Shown in pieces: positions 38,261-50,689 of a DNA stretch of 64,000 nucleotides. The notes below the pieces were generated by a model. It saw only the letters and a program-made list of their open reading frames with translations, was not told the DNA's origin and did no database searches. Position numbers and translations under genes: made by a program. Source of the DNA: Tamarix chinensis (lineage: Eukaryota > Streptophyta > Magnoliopsida > Caryophyllales > Tamaricaceae); the NCBI GenBank assembly GCA_030549775.1, contig CM060177.1, forward strand, positions 32,642,514 to 32,706,513, read 5' to 3'. Each line of letters starts with the position of its first letter. The stretch's first letter is position 1.

Positions 38261-39439
38261 CCACTTATATTAAATTATCATCACAGCATAAAATATTAAT
38301 ATTAATACCTCGTCCACAATTGTTATATTTAATATAATACTTATTAGCACCCACACATATTAGGCCATATTCTTGTACAAGATATATTACTAAAATACCC
38401 ATAAGGCTCACAAAAATAGTAAGCATGCATTAAAGATCACAATAGCATAATACAACATGGATAATACTCAATATTTTTATTAATAACTAAACTCTTACCT
38501 TAAACAATATTTCCATACATAGCATATAATCTAACATGCTTCCTTTTTATCAATCAACACAAGAAACTACATATATTATATATAACAACACATATAAAGC
38601 ATAATAATATATCAAAAATGCTAAAGTGCTAACATACGTTAATCCATGCATTTAAGTGGGATTTAACGGTTACCTTAATTCCGGAAAAAATGAAAATTAC
38701 CGATATTCCGATTAAAGGTCCAAGCTTTGATTAGCAAAACCAACACCTAAAAATAATATCAGTATTTATTATATTAGAAATAAGAAAAATCAAGCATAAG
38801 ACTTAATAACTTTTAATTAATCAATTACTTAACTTAAAATATTAATATACCTTAAAATTTATTTTAAAAAATATGTCAAAGCATGCAGCAGCTTATAATG
38901 CTCATGCAGCATGAGCTGCATGCAAAGAAATGATGGGGAGGGGCTTGAAGGTGGGTGAAAGGAGGGAAAATGGCTATTTTCAGGTTAGGGTTTTTAAACT
39001 AAGAAAAAGGGTAGATGGGGGAGGATTTGGGGCAAGGGAAGGGTGTAGAAGTGGAGAGGGGTGTAGGTGGTGGTTGGGGATGAGTTGAAGGTGGCCAAGG
39101 GCGGCGAAGGCGGCGACAACGAGGCCACGAAGGTGGCTGCCGAGATGGGTTGAGATGAAGGGGCTTAGGAGGAAGGAAAAGGGAGGGAAAAAATTAAGGC
39201 TTGTAGTTGGTGGTTTCAACCAAAGGAGGTTTGGGGGTGGTAGAGGGGGTTGCAGGGATTGGTTTTGGTGGCTCGGGTGGCGGTAGAGGCGGCGAGACGA
39301 CGATGAGATGAGGTGGTACAAGGTGGTTGACGAGAAGGGTTGGAAAGAAGAGAAAAAGAAGAGGGGAGGAAGAAGGAGGTTGTGGGGTGGCTCGAGGGGT
39401 GTTGTGATGGTTCAGAGGTAAGGTAGAGGGTAGCAGGGG

Positions 39440-40165
39440 GTGGCGTATGTGGCTAGTGAGGCGGCGGCAGCGGCATAACACTGGCTGCAAAGAAAAATAG
39501 GGAGGATGAGGGAAGGAGAAGAAAGGAAGGAAAAGAAGATCGGGGAATGCATGGGAAGCTTGAAAAATGGTAGAATGAGGCAGGGAAGGAAGAAGAAAAA
39601 GAAGGGGAAGAGAAAGGAGGGGATAGAGTGGCTTGGTAGGGCAGCGGCAGGGTGGTAGGGGAATGGGAGTTGTAGGGAGAGGGAGGAGAAGAGAGGGGTA
39701 TGGGCAAGGAGAGGGAGAGGGAGAGGGAGAGAGAGATGGTGGGGCTGGGATGGGGCAGAGAAATGGCGGGAGAGAGAGAGATATAGGGAGATCAATAGGG
39801 GAGATAGTTGCAGGTAGGGTGGCGGAGATGGCGGAGGATAGTTGGGTATGGCGCTGGGGGAAAAAGGAATAAGAAGAAAGAAAGAAGGGGGAGGTTGGTC
39901 GTGTGTTCAGGCCAACGAAGGGGAAGAGTGTGTGGGTCGGCTTGGTCGAGGGAGAAGGGGAAAGAAAGAAAGAAGGGAGGCAGGCCGGGCTCGTGAGAGA
40001 AAGGAAGAGAAGAAAAGGGCCGGTCTGGGCTGACAACGGGGGAGAAGAAGGGGAAGAAAAAGAAGAGAGATGGGCCAGCAGTCCAACGCACAGGAGGGAG
40101 GCGAGGCAGGCTAAGGCCAGCGGCCCAAGGGAAGAAAAGGAAAAAGAAAAGGGAAATGGGACAAA
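39440..40165 (+). repeat. G/A-rich purine-biased segment of the solo LTR
   Basis: Strongly purine-biased plus strand. The minus strand is therefore Pro/Ser/Leu/Phe-rich and stays open for up to 280 codons (40036-39194). No domain, signal or conserved start is seen; composition explains the ORFs. Confidence 0.75.
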
Positions 40166-40481
40166 ATAAAAATATTTAATTTATAAAATAATAAAATAAA
40201 ATATTTATGGGTAATAAATTTATTTAATAATTTAATTTAATATAATTAAAATATAAAGGTTTAAAAAGGATAATTTTAGTAACATAATGGTTTGAAAAAT
40301 TATTTAAATAAAAAGAGTATAATAAAATAACAAAAATTTATTTTAATTTATTAAATATTTATATCCAATTTTATATACTCAAAAATCCAGAAAATAATTA
40401 AATTGAATAGATTTAAAAGCTAATTTATCCCAAATAAAATTATTTATTAAATTACAGGCTTTTAAATTTTGGGGGATTACA

Positions 40482-42316
40482 ATTATACACTCCTATATTC
40501 AAAAAAATGTGAAGCAAATTCAATCACAAATTTATGCTAATTAGATGAAAAGTAGTTACAAAAGTTAAAAAAATTTCTTATGTATACAAATGTTCAAATC
40601 AAAATGTAAAACGGATTAAACAAACAAAGGTTTTCATTCTAGACTCTCAAACAAACATGTTTGCTAAAATAGTTACAAAAATTCTAACATTTTCTCATTA
40701 TAATGAAGTTTTAAATCAAAATCAATCAAGATGATAATAAAATTTATATTAAATAAAAAAACGTCCTTCTAATCTCTAGTTATCCAAATATTGGAAGTTA
40801 CTTTTCCACTATCTCCATTGAAGAAAAAATAAAATAAAATAAACTTTCGGTTATAGTAGAACTAGTTTAAAAATGATGTCAATCATTCCATAGAAATACA
40901 AAAATCATATAAAGATGAATGAGAATATAAATATTAATATTATAAACTAAAAGATATTTTACTTTAGGAAAAAAAAACACCCCATCTAGGCAGTTGAACT
41001 ACTTGTAAATTGTTAATATAGTAATCCATTACTATATATAGTTGTAATAATAACATAAATATTTTAACGTGAATAATTTATGTAACCAAAAAAGATATAC
41101 TTGCACATTAAATGAGTGAAATAATAAGAAAATATTGTTGTGGTTAAATAAATTATTAAATAAAATGTTATAATAATTACAATTATAAATTACTATTAGT
41201 CTTAGATAAAATATTATTTGCCAATATGTTGAGTAATAATATAACTATACTTTGAGCTAATAAATTATTTTTAACCTTAGATAACGGATTATTAAGGTAA
41301 TAAAAATTACAATCATAAAATATCATTAGTCTTACATAATTTATTATTAAATATGTGGACTACTTCTAAACCCTAACTCCATCTATTACTATTTATACTT
41401 GAAATGCTAACATAAGTACTTTAAAGTAACTATTTTTTTCCTTTTGTAGGAATAGAATGTATTATTTACTTGATAAGCACCATCTGTACTACTATAGTAT
41501 ATCTTCAAATGGGGATGTTAGAAAATATGTGAGTTGTGTACGTGATGTGCTATATTGTATGGTAAGGAGGGGTTTATATTTAGAACCATTTGAGTTCATG
41601 TCATATTATCACTTGCTAATTTTGCCACAAATTTAGCCATGGTTAGCTATGAGAGCTAGATATATAGATTTATATGTCACCGATGTACCACACCCTAAGG
41701 TTGTTGATGGTGGACTATTTATAAGACATTATAGCCATATAACAAGCTAGTTGATAGTGACTAATGATGAGTTGAGGTCATAATATAGGTTACTAGCAAG
41801 TGTATATTCTAATTATCTTAGTGACTCCTACGAGGTAGAATCACCCTCTTTTCAAGAAGTGAGATAACATGGGATTTTATGAGGAGAGTGGACTCAATGG
41901 GAAATCGAAAACATTCAACAAGGACCCCTATTTTGAGTTATAGTATCTTTTTGATGTATAATAATTGTTATTTAATCATTAATTAAGGTTAATAGAATTT
42001 GTACTTTGAAACATTGATATCTAATGTATATAAAAAATTTCTCTTAACAAAAGCAACATTTTATAATTAACTATTATTAAATTATATTTTATATCGATAA
42101 AATGATCATTAATAAAGTTTGGACATTGTTAAAAAATTAAAAATCAAATGAGTTTTAGAATGGGCTTCAAACATTTACTAGAACAACAAGACCATATGTT
42201 TGGTAGGAAGATGGTTGCATTCATTGGTCATGTACAAAGTGTTACAAAATGGAGTGTAATCTATTAATGAGATTGAGTACCACATACTACAAAGTGGGCT
42301 CATATAGACTTATGAT
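40482..42316. other. AT-rich stretch with one coding-like patch
   Basis: Mostly unrecognised. The plus strand near 41500-41730 is open (including GDVRKYVSCVRDVLYCMVRR and VTDVPHPKVVDGGLF) and sits just upstream of the TNP2 relic; it may be another part of the same old transposon. No CACTA terminus was found here. Confidence 0.4.
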
Positions 42317-44230
42317 GTGAGGGTATATCATGGTGAATTAAAACTTAAGTCAAAACTAGTGTCTATAGTTGAGGAGGGAATAGATGAAAGAGGACATATA
42401 CCAAGTGATTTTGTATGTGGTGGTAATGAAGGACAAGCTAATATTGATGATGAAGTGCATGGTCCTATAGATAATGACTTAGCGGGCAATAGAAATGATT
42501 TGTATTACAATAAGATATCCGAAGAGATGGAGGATGAATTGTATCCTGGGTATAAGAATTTTTCATCTTTAAATTTTTCTAGTGATGTTGATGCATAATA
42601 AGGTATTAAATTATTGGACAAATAAGTATTTTGATGGGCTTCTTAAATTTCTAGATGAAACTCATCTAAAAGGCAATAAGTTAACTGAATCAGACTATAG
42701 GGCAAATAAGAGGAAGAAGATGAGGAAATTAGGTCTAGGCTATGAATTCATTCATGTGTTCAACTATGATTGTGATTTGTATTGGAAGAAAAATGTAGTC
42801 CGAGACAAAAGAAAATTGTGTATGGTACATCTATTTGGGTAGACGAAGCTACGACGGATAAGAAAGTACATCATAAGTTTATGCACTACTTCCCTATAAC
42901 AACAAGGCTGAAAAGGTTGTGCGTTTGCAAATACATAACTTAGGATGTGAGGTGTCATTTGAATAGCTGGTTAATAGAGCCATAGATATTACATTATGGT
43001 GTTGAAGGTAAAGTGTGGAAGCATTTTGGTGCAAAACCCCCCAAATATTGTGGTCAATTTGCAATGTGTACTATTAAGGTTAGCATAAGATGTTTTAATC
43101 CCTTTGGCATGAGTTTCAAATATAGTATGTGGATAGTTATGTTGAACACATACAACTTCCCCTGACACTACATAAAAGATCCATTTTTAATGCTAACATT
43201 ATTAATTCTCATCTTGAGTTTTCTAGGTATGGATATTAATTTCTTCCTCCAATTTTTGGATGACAAATTAAATAATAGATGGATGTTAGGGGTTTATACT
43301 AAAGATGTGGTCAATAATAGGGTGCTCAGAATGTGTACATCACTACTTTAAACCATTAAATATTCTCAGACTGATCATATTTGTCAGGTTTGTCTGGCCA
43401 GTGGTATTTAGCATGTCTTAATTGCAATAAATACACTCCTTCCATAATATTAAGAAAAAATATTAGGTATGTTAGGCACTAATGATTCCTCCCCACTAGT
43501 CATCCATTTAGAAAAAATATTATCAATTTATTGTAAAACTCAAAAGAAAGGAACCTTTAAGGAGATTATTGTCCACTGATATTTTGATTTTAGTTGTGTT
43601 CTTCTACGGAATATCAACCTAGTAAACATCCTGAACTTACAAAGAGAAAGAGAAGTTTTGATGATGTTAAATGGAAGAAGAAGAGCATCTTCTTTGAGTT
43701 GCTTTATTAGTTAATGAATTTGTTATGGAAGAAGAAGAGCATCTTCTTTGAGTTTCCCTATTGGTTAGTGAATTTGTTGAAGCATAACTTGGATGTTATG
43801 CATGTTAAGAAAAATTTATGTTCCAATTTCCTTGGGATAATGGTCCATGATGTTGAAAAAATTGAAATACATCGATAATGTGAGACATGACTTAGAGGAC
43901 ACGAACGTTAGAAATAAGCTATGGTTGTATTATGAAGGAAGTAAGTTGATAAAACCCAAGACATAATTTACTTTTGATTATGATGATTGGAGAAAGTTCT
44001 TGAGTTTTCTTTCTAAGAAAGTGAAGTTTCTAGATGGATTTGCTGGAAGCCTCATGAAGAATGTTAGATATAATGACAACAAGATTGGAGGCATAATTTC
44101 ACATGATCATCATGTGATTATACAATGCTTGTTAGAAGTTAGAGTTCATGGACTATTGAGAAAATAGGTTAGGAACACTATCATAGAACTATGTAACTTC
44201 TTTAGTCAAATTTTTTTAAGGAAACTTTGA
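42317..44230 (+). pseudogene. CACTA TNP2-type transposase relic
   Basis: Fragments match the TNP2 (En/Spm, Transposase_21) order. YHGEL near 42330; ELYPGYKNFSSLNF (42539-42580); HNKVLNYWTNK..DGLLKFLDE then LGLGYEFIHVFNYDC (42582-42775); RCFNPFGMSFKYSMWIVML (43090-43145); a worn FLPTSHPFRKN-type block (about 43480-43510); KKKSIFFE..YW..KHNLDVMHV (about 43730-43810); and a C-terminal block with DGFAGSLMKNVRYNDNKIGG and SHDHHVIIQCLL (44030-44135). Stops and frame shifts separate them. In TNP2 this domain holds the DDE catalytic core; here it is dead. No element ends were identified. Confidence 0.85.
43671..43778 (+). repeat. 54-bp tandem duplication in the TNP2 relic
   Basis: ATGGAAGAAGAAGAGCATCT starts at 43671 and again at 43725. 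The unit is 54 bp, so the duplication is in frame and repeats the KKKSIFFE region. Confidence 0.88.
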
Positions 44231-44453
44231 TTGTATAATTTCAAAAAGGTAGAATAAATGAACTTTGTAATGTTATTAGTATTCCTCTTGATTATTGTAT
44301 GAGTTTGATTATCTAAGGGTTGAGTATAATTATGTGGTTAACATGTTCAGTTAATATCTAAAATGTATGGTGATTTTAGAACATGTTATGATGTGTTTTA
44401 ATTATAATTGATTTTGGAATATTGTACAATTGATTAAGTATGGATTAAAATGG

Positions 44454-45590
44454 TGTGATGCCCTATATTTGACTTTAATGCACTTGAACTTATTTGGCTT
44501 TAATGCCGGTTAGAATGGATTAAGAATTTATAAATATTTTTATAAAGGAAAAATTAGGCTTTTTGCTAATTAAAAAGGAATTTAGGACAAATATTTTTAA
44601 AAATCCTAAATTAGCCTAAAAAGGAAATTTAATATTCTTTTAATTAAATATTTTATTATAAATACCCAAAATATTCTAATTTATTTATTTAAACCCAAAC
44701 AACTTAAATTTTCATTTTTCCTTTTTCTTTTTCTTTCCTCCTTTTTCTTTATTTTTCTTTCTTTTATTCTTTTTATTTTTTTTCTCTCGTCCGATTAGGC
44801 TTGCATAGTTCCTTTCCTTCTTCCTACGGTAGCCAAACGCTGTGTTTATACCTTTTATTCCTGATACGTCGCATTTCATTTAAGGAAATTATAACCATTG
44901 CCAGCCAGCTGGTTCTTCCCTTTTGTTTCTTTTTCTCGGTCGCCCGGTTCAACCCTTCCTCCTTCCTCCTTCAGCGTTTGTTGTCGACCTACTCCTTCGA
45001 ACCTCTGAAAATGGCGCCGCCGGCCACGCGGGTTTTGACCGGTCGTTTCTCCCCTCATTATCTCCCTCTTGACTCATAAATCAACTTGGTATAATCCTCT
45101 TCTCTTCCCTTATCTCTCGCTTGTTTTCTCTCTTTTCCTTCCCGAATGCTTGACCATACCATAATTTTTGCCGGCCGATCAACATCGCCGGCCACCCCAA
45201 ACCTAGCATCCAATACCATCTTGCCGACCTCCAAAACCCTAGCATCCCATCTAAGCCCTATAAATACCCCTAGTGTGGGTGTTTTTGAAACTTTTTCTCC
45301 CCGAAACCCGAATAGCTAACCGTGTGCCACCGTGACTTCAGATGAGCCGTTAGCCAACTTCATCGCCACCTTTACCTTCCAAATTCTTCCATGTAGTGTA
45401 CTCTAGCTAACTAAGCTCTCCACCTCCTTCGATTCTTCTCACACGAGCCACCATAGCCATGTGAAGTTCCCTATCCATATCAAAAAACATTTATCCCACA
45501 ACCTTTTAACCACCGTCCACCACCACATATACCACTTCTACTGCCTTCTACACCACCCAAAAAAATTCTACTAATTCTCCTCCACCGAAC

Positions 45591-45633
<43 letters not shown>

Positions 45634-45792
45634 TTTAATATTATAAGTATTATATGTTATTAATATTATTATTACTATTCTTAAATAGTACTTTCATTGT
45701 TTGGAGGTAGGGTCAAAAGCCCGCCTTGTAATTTTAGGATGATTATTATTATTATTATTATTACTAATATTTTATTTTTATTTTTATTTATT

Positions 45793-45825
<33 letters not shown>

Positions 45826-47780
45826 GTCTTTACCAACATTATTTTAGTGAAGGGTAGGAACCCTTATATCACCTTTTCGTTTTAAATTACATTAGTATTA
45901 TTATTAGTATTTTAGTAGTATTTTGTATAGTTAATTCTAGTATAGTATTATTTTAATTAAAAACCAAGTCTTAGGATAAGTTAGTATCTAATAGTATTTT
46001 TAGGAGATAACCTAATTCTAGTATTTTTTTTCCCATAATATGCAAGCCCAATCAAAGCCCTCAAGAGGTATAGGAGTGTACTCCAAGACCGATGACATTT
46101 TAAGTAAGGGGTGCTAAGGCCATTTGTGTAATATGTGATTTATATGCCATGTATGCCATGTGATATGATTTATTGTGTATTTGATGTGTATATTGTATAA
46201 CTATTATGAATGCAACATGATATGGAAGTTGAGGTGTGTTTTGTGTAAATAATTGTGGCATGAGAATGATGTGTATAAATGTGTTATTATTGTGGTATGA
46301 TGTGGCATTGAGACATGCATGATAGGGTTTTGCATGGAATTGCATGGTGATAAGGTTTTACATGGACTTGCATAATGTTAGGGCTTTGCATGGAGTTGCA
46401 TGGTGTTAGGGTTTTGCATGGAGTAGTGGTTGCATGGTGGTATAGGGTTTGCGTGGTAATATTAATGTTGCATGGTGGTATTAGGGTTTGCATGATGGAG
46501 CTGGAGTTTTGCATGGGAGTTAGGATTTTGCATGGAAGTTAGGGTTTGCATGGGAGTAGGGTTTATGTGGAGTTAAGGTTTGCGTGGGTGTTAGGGGATG
46601 TTATGATTAACTATAGTGGTGGTGGTTAACTAGGGTTGGAGTGGTTAACTTGAGTTGAAAATTAAGCATGGTAGGAGTCTGACTTGCATGTCTTGGTATG
46701 GATCTCCGAATAAGATACATAAAATATTAATTATGTAAAGTAGAAGATGTTGAGCCGGGCCTAGACCGATCCACTGGCATAATAGTGGTCGGGTACTGTG
46801 GTAGCCTGGAGACCGATCCACCGGTGTATAATAGTGGTAGGGTATGTTACCCTAGTGACCGATCCACCGGCTAAAATAGTGGAAGATCCCGAACTCAACA
46901 AACCAAACCATATATGTTGTTAAGATGTGCAAGAATGGGCCAGACCGATCCATCGGCATATAATATTGATAGGGTATGTACCCTAAGTGACCGATCCACC
47001 GGCTAGAATAGTGGTCAGGAGCCAAAAGTGCCCTAGAGACCGATCCACCAGCAAAAATAGTGGGGTTCCTATACTCGTATGGACTTGATAAAGAGCATGG
47101 TGTGAAAATAAATTTGATAAAGGCTTGATGAGGTAATAATATGATCTATATTAAATCATGGTATTTCACCTAAGCATTAATTTTATCTTGTGCTATTATG
47201 ATTGAATTCTATGCTCCTTTACTACTATGCATTATTTGTGTGAATTTTGTATGCTGGCATTAGTGCTCGATTACCTTACTCAGTACATAGTATACTGATC
47301 ACTCATTTCATGGGTGCGGCTCATTCCCAAGAGTAGAAGGCTCGTCTGACCTGTTGCAGGTAGGATACGCTTATTTCGATGCTATTGATGTCTATGGGAC
47401 ATCAGGTGGGGCTGAGTGATTATGGGTCGGATCGGTTCTTGGAGTGGCGTGGTCGTTTTCCTTTTGAGATTATTATTCAAGTTACCTTTTATTATGTTTG
47501 AGTTTGTAGAAACAATTTTATTAATGTTATTAATTTATTCTCTGAAAAACAATAGCTAGTTTTTCAAATTATATAAAGACTTATGCATACTCTGATTTTT
47601 GTATTTATGAATTTGGATTATTAATGATGTTATATGTAGTGTTTTCCTAGCCTTAACACTTGGTACTAGAACAGTAGGAGTGAACCGGTCTAGTTCTAAG
47701 TGCGGCGGTAGCATCTCCAGAATTTACGGTTTTAATTTATAAGTATTTTTTTTAAATGTGTAAATTTTGGGGGTGTTACA
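44454..47780 (+). mobile_element. Family L LTR, short variant (about 3.3 kb)
   Basis: In opposite orientation to the two 5-kb copies. The start TGTGATGCCCTATATTTGAC resembles their inverted ends and the end is TTTTGGGGGTGTTACA (47780). Blocks run in the expected mirror order: pyrimidine tract (44710-44790), CCGGCC-rich part (45000-45250), (ATT)n, GTGAAGGGTAGGAACCCTTATATC (45848-45871, the complement of one at 18898), GGGTTTTGCATGG repeats (46320-46580), motif array (46750-47070), TTACTCAGTACATAG (47276-47290) and the hairpin (47650-47720). No target duplication: flanks AATGG and TATAT differ, so one side has been rearranged. Confidence 0.8.
46750..47070 (+). repeat. Motif array in the short L LTR
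   Basis: Six copies of GACCGATCCACCGGC..ATAATAGTGG in plus orientation, about 45-70 bp apart. Confidence 0.85.
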
Positions 47781-48036
47781 TATATCAACATGGTATACCA
47801 TCCTTTCGGTGATTCCGTATTAAAGAATTCCATAGTTAAGCATGCTGACTATGGAGCAATTTTAGGATGGGCAACCCTCCTCGGAAGTTTCAGAATTTTC
47901 TAAAAATTTCTCGGAAAGCGCATGAGTGAGGATAAAGCGTGCTAAAAGAACTCGTGTTGATTTGTGGGGTCATTTGATCAATCCAAAAGCATTCCAAGGT
48001 AGCCCCCGCGTGGTGGTATAAACTCGCGGTGTTATA
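47781..48036 (+). mobile_element. Partial Cassandra-like LTR with 5S-like segment
   Basis: It starts TATATCAACATGGTATACCA, aligning with the minus strand of 8721-9027 from inside the LTR, and ends at a worn TGTTATA. The 5S-like part (about 47809-47890) keeps ATAGTTAAGCATGCTGA and TTTAGGATGGGCAACC, close to plant 5S AGTTAAGCGTGCT and AGGATGGGTGACC. The LTR start is absent where it abuts the L LTR. Confidence 0.8.
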
Positions 48037-50008
48037 ATATCCATATGGCTTTGGTGGTGCAACTATTATGACTGGTGGACCGATAGCTATGTCATCTAAG
48101 GTAGAATGCACCTAACCACTATTATGATCTGTGAACTGGTAAACCTAATACAAGCTAGGAAAAAAAGACACATAAAGACTATTATAATTGATGGACCGGT
48201 AAATATACTACACTCTAGGGTAGAACGCACCCGACTACTATTGTAACCGATGGACTGATAAATATAATACACATGGTCCTGACCCTCATGGTGTTCCACT
48301 ATAAGTGATTACTATCTTTTCCATAAATTAATATCATCTAAGGATTTCCTTTATTGAGCTCAGAACCCCCAATATTATAACCAGTGGACCAATACTAGAA
48401 AATCTAGCGCAAAATACACCTAACTACTACTATAACCTGTGGATCAGGAATATACTACAATCTAGGGTAGAGTACAGCTAACCACTAGTACAACCGGTGG
48501 ACCAGTAATTTACTAAAATCTAGGGCAGAATGTACGTGACTACTATTTTAACCAGTGGATCGATAATATACTATAATCCAGGACAGAATGTACCTCACCA
48601 CTATTATAACTAGTGGACTAGTAAATATCCTACACCCAGGCCCGACTCAATGATCTTCCACTTTAAGTGGTTAGTGTCTTATTCATGTCTTATTTATCAA
48701 ATATCACACACCCATCTATACACAACTCAAGTAAGACTCCCAACCTACTACCACCTCGACCAAACCTGACCTCATGGAAACCCTATTTCTCTAACTCGGG
48801 ATATCCACACTCTTTGATGATCCCTAGAGTCCCCATTATTATCCACCAACCCAAAAGTTCTCTTAAAAGCCTTATACTCATGGATCATATCCTACTTTCG
48901 TTTTTCCTATACTTATGATCACCATTGCCCACTAGGGTTTCTCCCTCGAAACTCTAATCTAGCCTATGTGGCTCTAGCCTCTCCTCCTCTTATTACTTCG
49001 CTCTAAGCTTTCATGATTCAAGTACACATCACCATACTCACCCCTACTCCAAAATCTTACACCCCAACTCCCATATGTGATAACGACTTCCTAAATAGAC
49101 ACCCCCCAAAAACCTTAATGTCTCCTTTATTTTCAAACCCCTTTCTTACACAACTCCACCCTCCATTTGAATGGAACCATATCCTCCATGTGGTATAATC
49201 CTTATCACAATCCCAGTGTATAACCCAAGTCCCTTAACTGTCCCCACGATACACCCTATCCTTAGGGTTGACTTCTGAAACCCTAATTTGTGTCCCCACA
49301 CACTCGTCCATCTTCCCACATACCAAAACTCCCTAAAGTCCACCAAATACCCATAACACACTCTCCTTCCCATGGTCAACCTCCAAAAAAGGCCCCACTA
49401 AGTTGTTCTTACCACCATGCAAAGCTTATTCTCGCCATGCAAAGTTTTTACTCTAACCACTCTTTTCATCAATACCCCTTTTTATTACTCCATACTTTTC
49501 CTAGGGATAGTTAGGACACTCCCCATATAACATTTTACTTAATCTACCCCTCACCATTTTATTTCGTTTGCCTTGGCCACCCAAGCCCCACCTAAGACAC
49601 CTTGGCATAAATACATTATTTTTCAATAATACACAAGAATAATATCAATCCAAGATAAGACTTAGCAAACACACACAAAAACAAGTAGTAAGAGTCACAC
49701 ACATCATTACCTAGATCCTTGCAAGCCAAGTTGCACAACACACTTAGATTACATATACATATATACAAATTTCATACAAGTACATTTATTCCACAACCAA
49801 GACACATAAGAATAACCCTAACATAACCATATCCTTACCTAGTTGGCTTTAATCCATCAGCAATAAGATCTTATGCCTCCTCATGGGGAATTACTAGCTT
49901 AGTACCTAAAATGAGAACACCAACTAAGCTATTTTACTCTTGTTCTACCCTTTTCCTTTTTTCCCTATTTTCTTAACCAAAATAATAATGATAATAATAA
50001 TAATAATA

Positions 50009-50050
<42 letters not shown>

Positions 50051-50689
50051 TTAATAATGGTAGATATTAAGATAGAATGCTCAAAATAAGTAATGAGGGG
50101 GAAGGTGTAATCAGAATAGACAAAGTAGGTGAGGGTGGTAAGGTAGCGATGATGGTGATGTATGAAGGAAGCTTTTTTGATGTTAGAAGAAGAAGTGGGA
50201 TAAGGCTTCTTCGAGTGGTGGAGGTGATGGTGCTTGTAGAGGTACCCAATAGGAAGGGAGGAAGAGGGGAAGAAGGGATGGTGGAAGAGGTCTTATGGTA
50301 GGGGACACCTTCTTATGTAGGAAGGGGCATAGAGAGGAAGGTACAGCCAACGGTGTTGTTGACGCTAGACGGCAATGGTGGTGTGCGGTGGTGTAAAAAG
50401 GAAACTCAAGCTACCCACTTTACACAATTGAGGAAAGGAAAGTAAGAGAAAGGAACCTAAAGAGGAGAGGCTCAGTGTGCGTAAGGAGATGTAGGGAAGA
50501 GGATGGGATGGAGCTGGGGCAACAACATTTGAAGTTGCAAAGGGAGAAGGAGAGGTAGGGGAGGTCGGGTAGAAAAAGAGAGGAGAATGAGGGCATGGGA
50601 GGGGCTTTTATAGGCATAGAGAGGGAGGGTGAAGACAAACAAAGAAAAAGGATAAGGAAGGGGGAAATTGGCTGGCTACTTGCAGTGGT
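48037..50689 (-). mobile_element. Family L LTR copy lacking its terminal part
   Basis: It starts inside the CCACTATTAT..GGTGGACC array (48060-48630), followed by TCTTCCACTTTAAGTGGTTAGTGTC (split across 48653-48677), a C-rich middle, an (AAT)n(ATG)n tract and a G-rich GGTGGTG zone (50090-50650). The hairpin and TGTAACACC end are missing, replaced by the Cassandra fragment. The right boundary is approximate. Confidence 0.65.
49981..50050. repeat. (AAT)n(GAT)n microsatellite
   Basis: About ten AAT-type units followed by about thirteen GAT units within the L copy. Confidence 0.92.

Larger units (their letters stand above)
35476..40481 (-). mobile_element. Solo LTR of family L, 5,006 bp, TSD ATTAT
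   Basis: It starts TGTAACACCCCCAAAATTCAC and ends AATTTTGGGGGATTACA, with identical ATTAT flanks (35471-35475 and 40482-40486). Its block order matches the copy at 16074-21097: hairpin (35568-35630), TACTGAGTAACC (about 35907), motif array (36210-36610), a low-complexity middle (here a 27-bp minisatellite, 37550-38260), GC/purine-rich part (38930-40165) and an AT-rich end. There is no coding region, PBS or second LTR. The two full copies differ in length by only 18 bp although their low-complexity interiors differ. Confidence 0.92.

Noticed and set aside
37915..38337. A 140-codon ORF with 9-residue repeats
   Set aside because: Explained by a 27-bp minisatellite within a solo LTR.
39194..40036. 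A 280-codon minus-strand ORF rich in Pro, Ser, Leu and Phe
   Set aside because: It is antisense to a purine-rich LTR segment that lacks stops by composition; overlapping frames are also open and no domain is visible.
42317..42842. Two adjacent small host genes
   Set aside because: Both translate into TNP2 transposase blocks in consecutive frames of one relic.
47809..47890. A functional 5S rRNA gene
   Set aside because: Too diverged over its length, embedded in an LTR fragment, and no downstream T-run terminator in the expected place.
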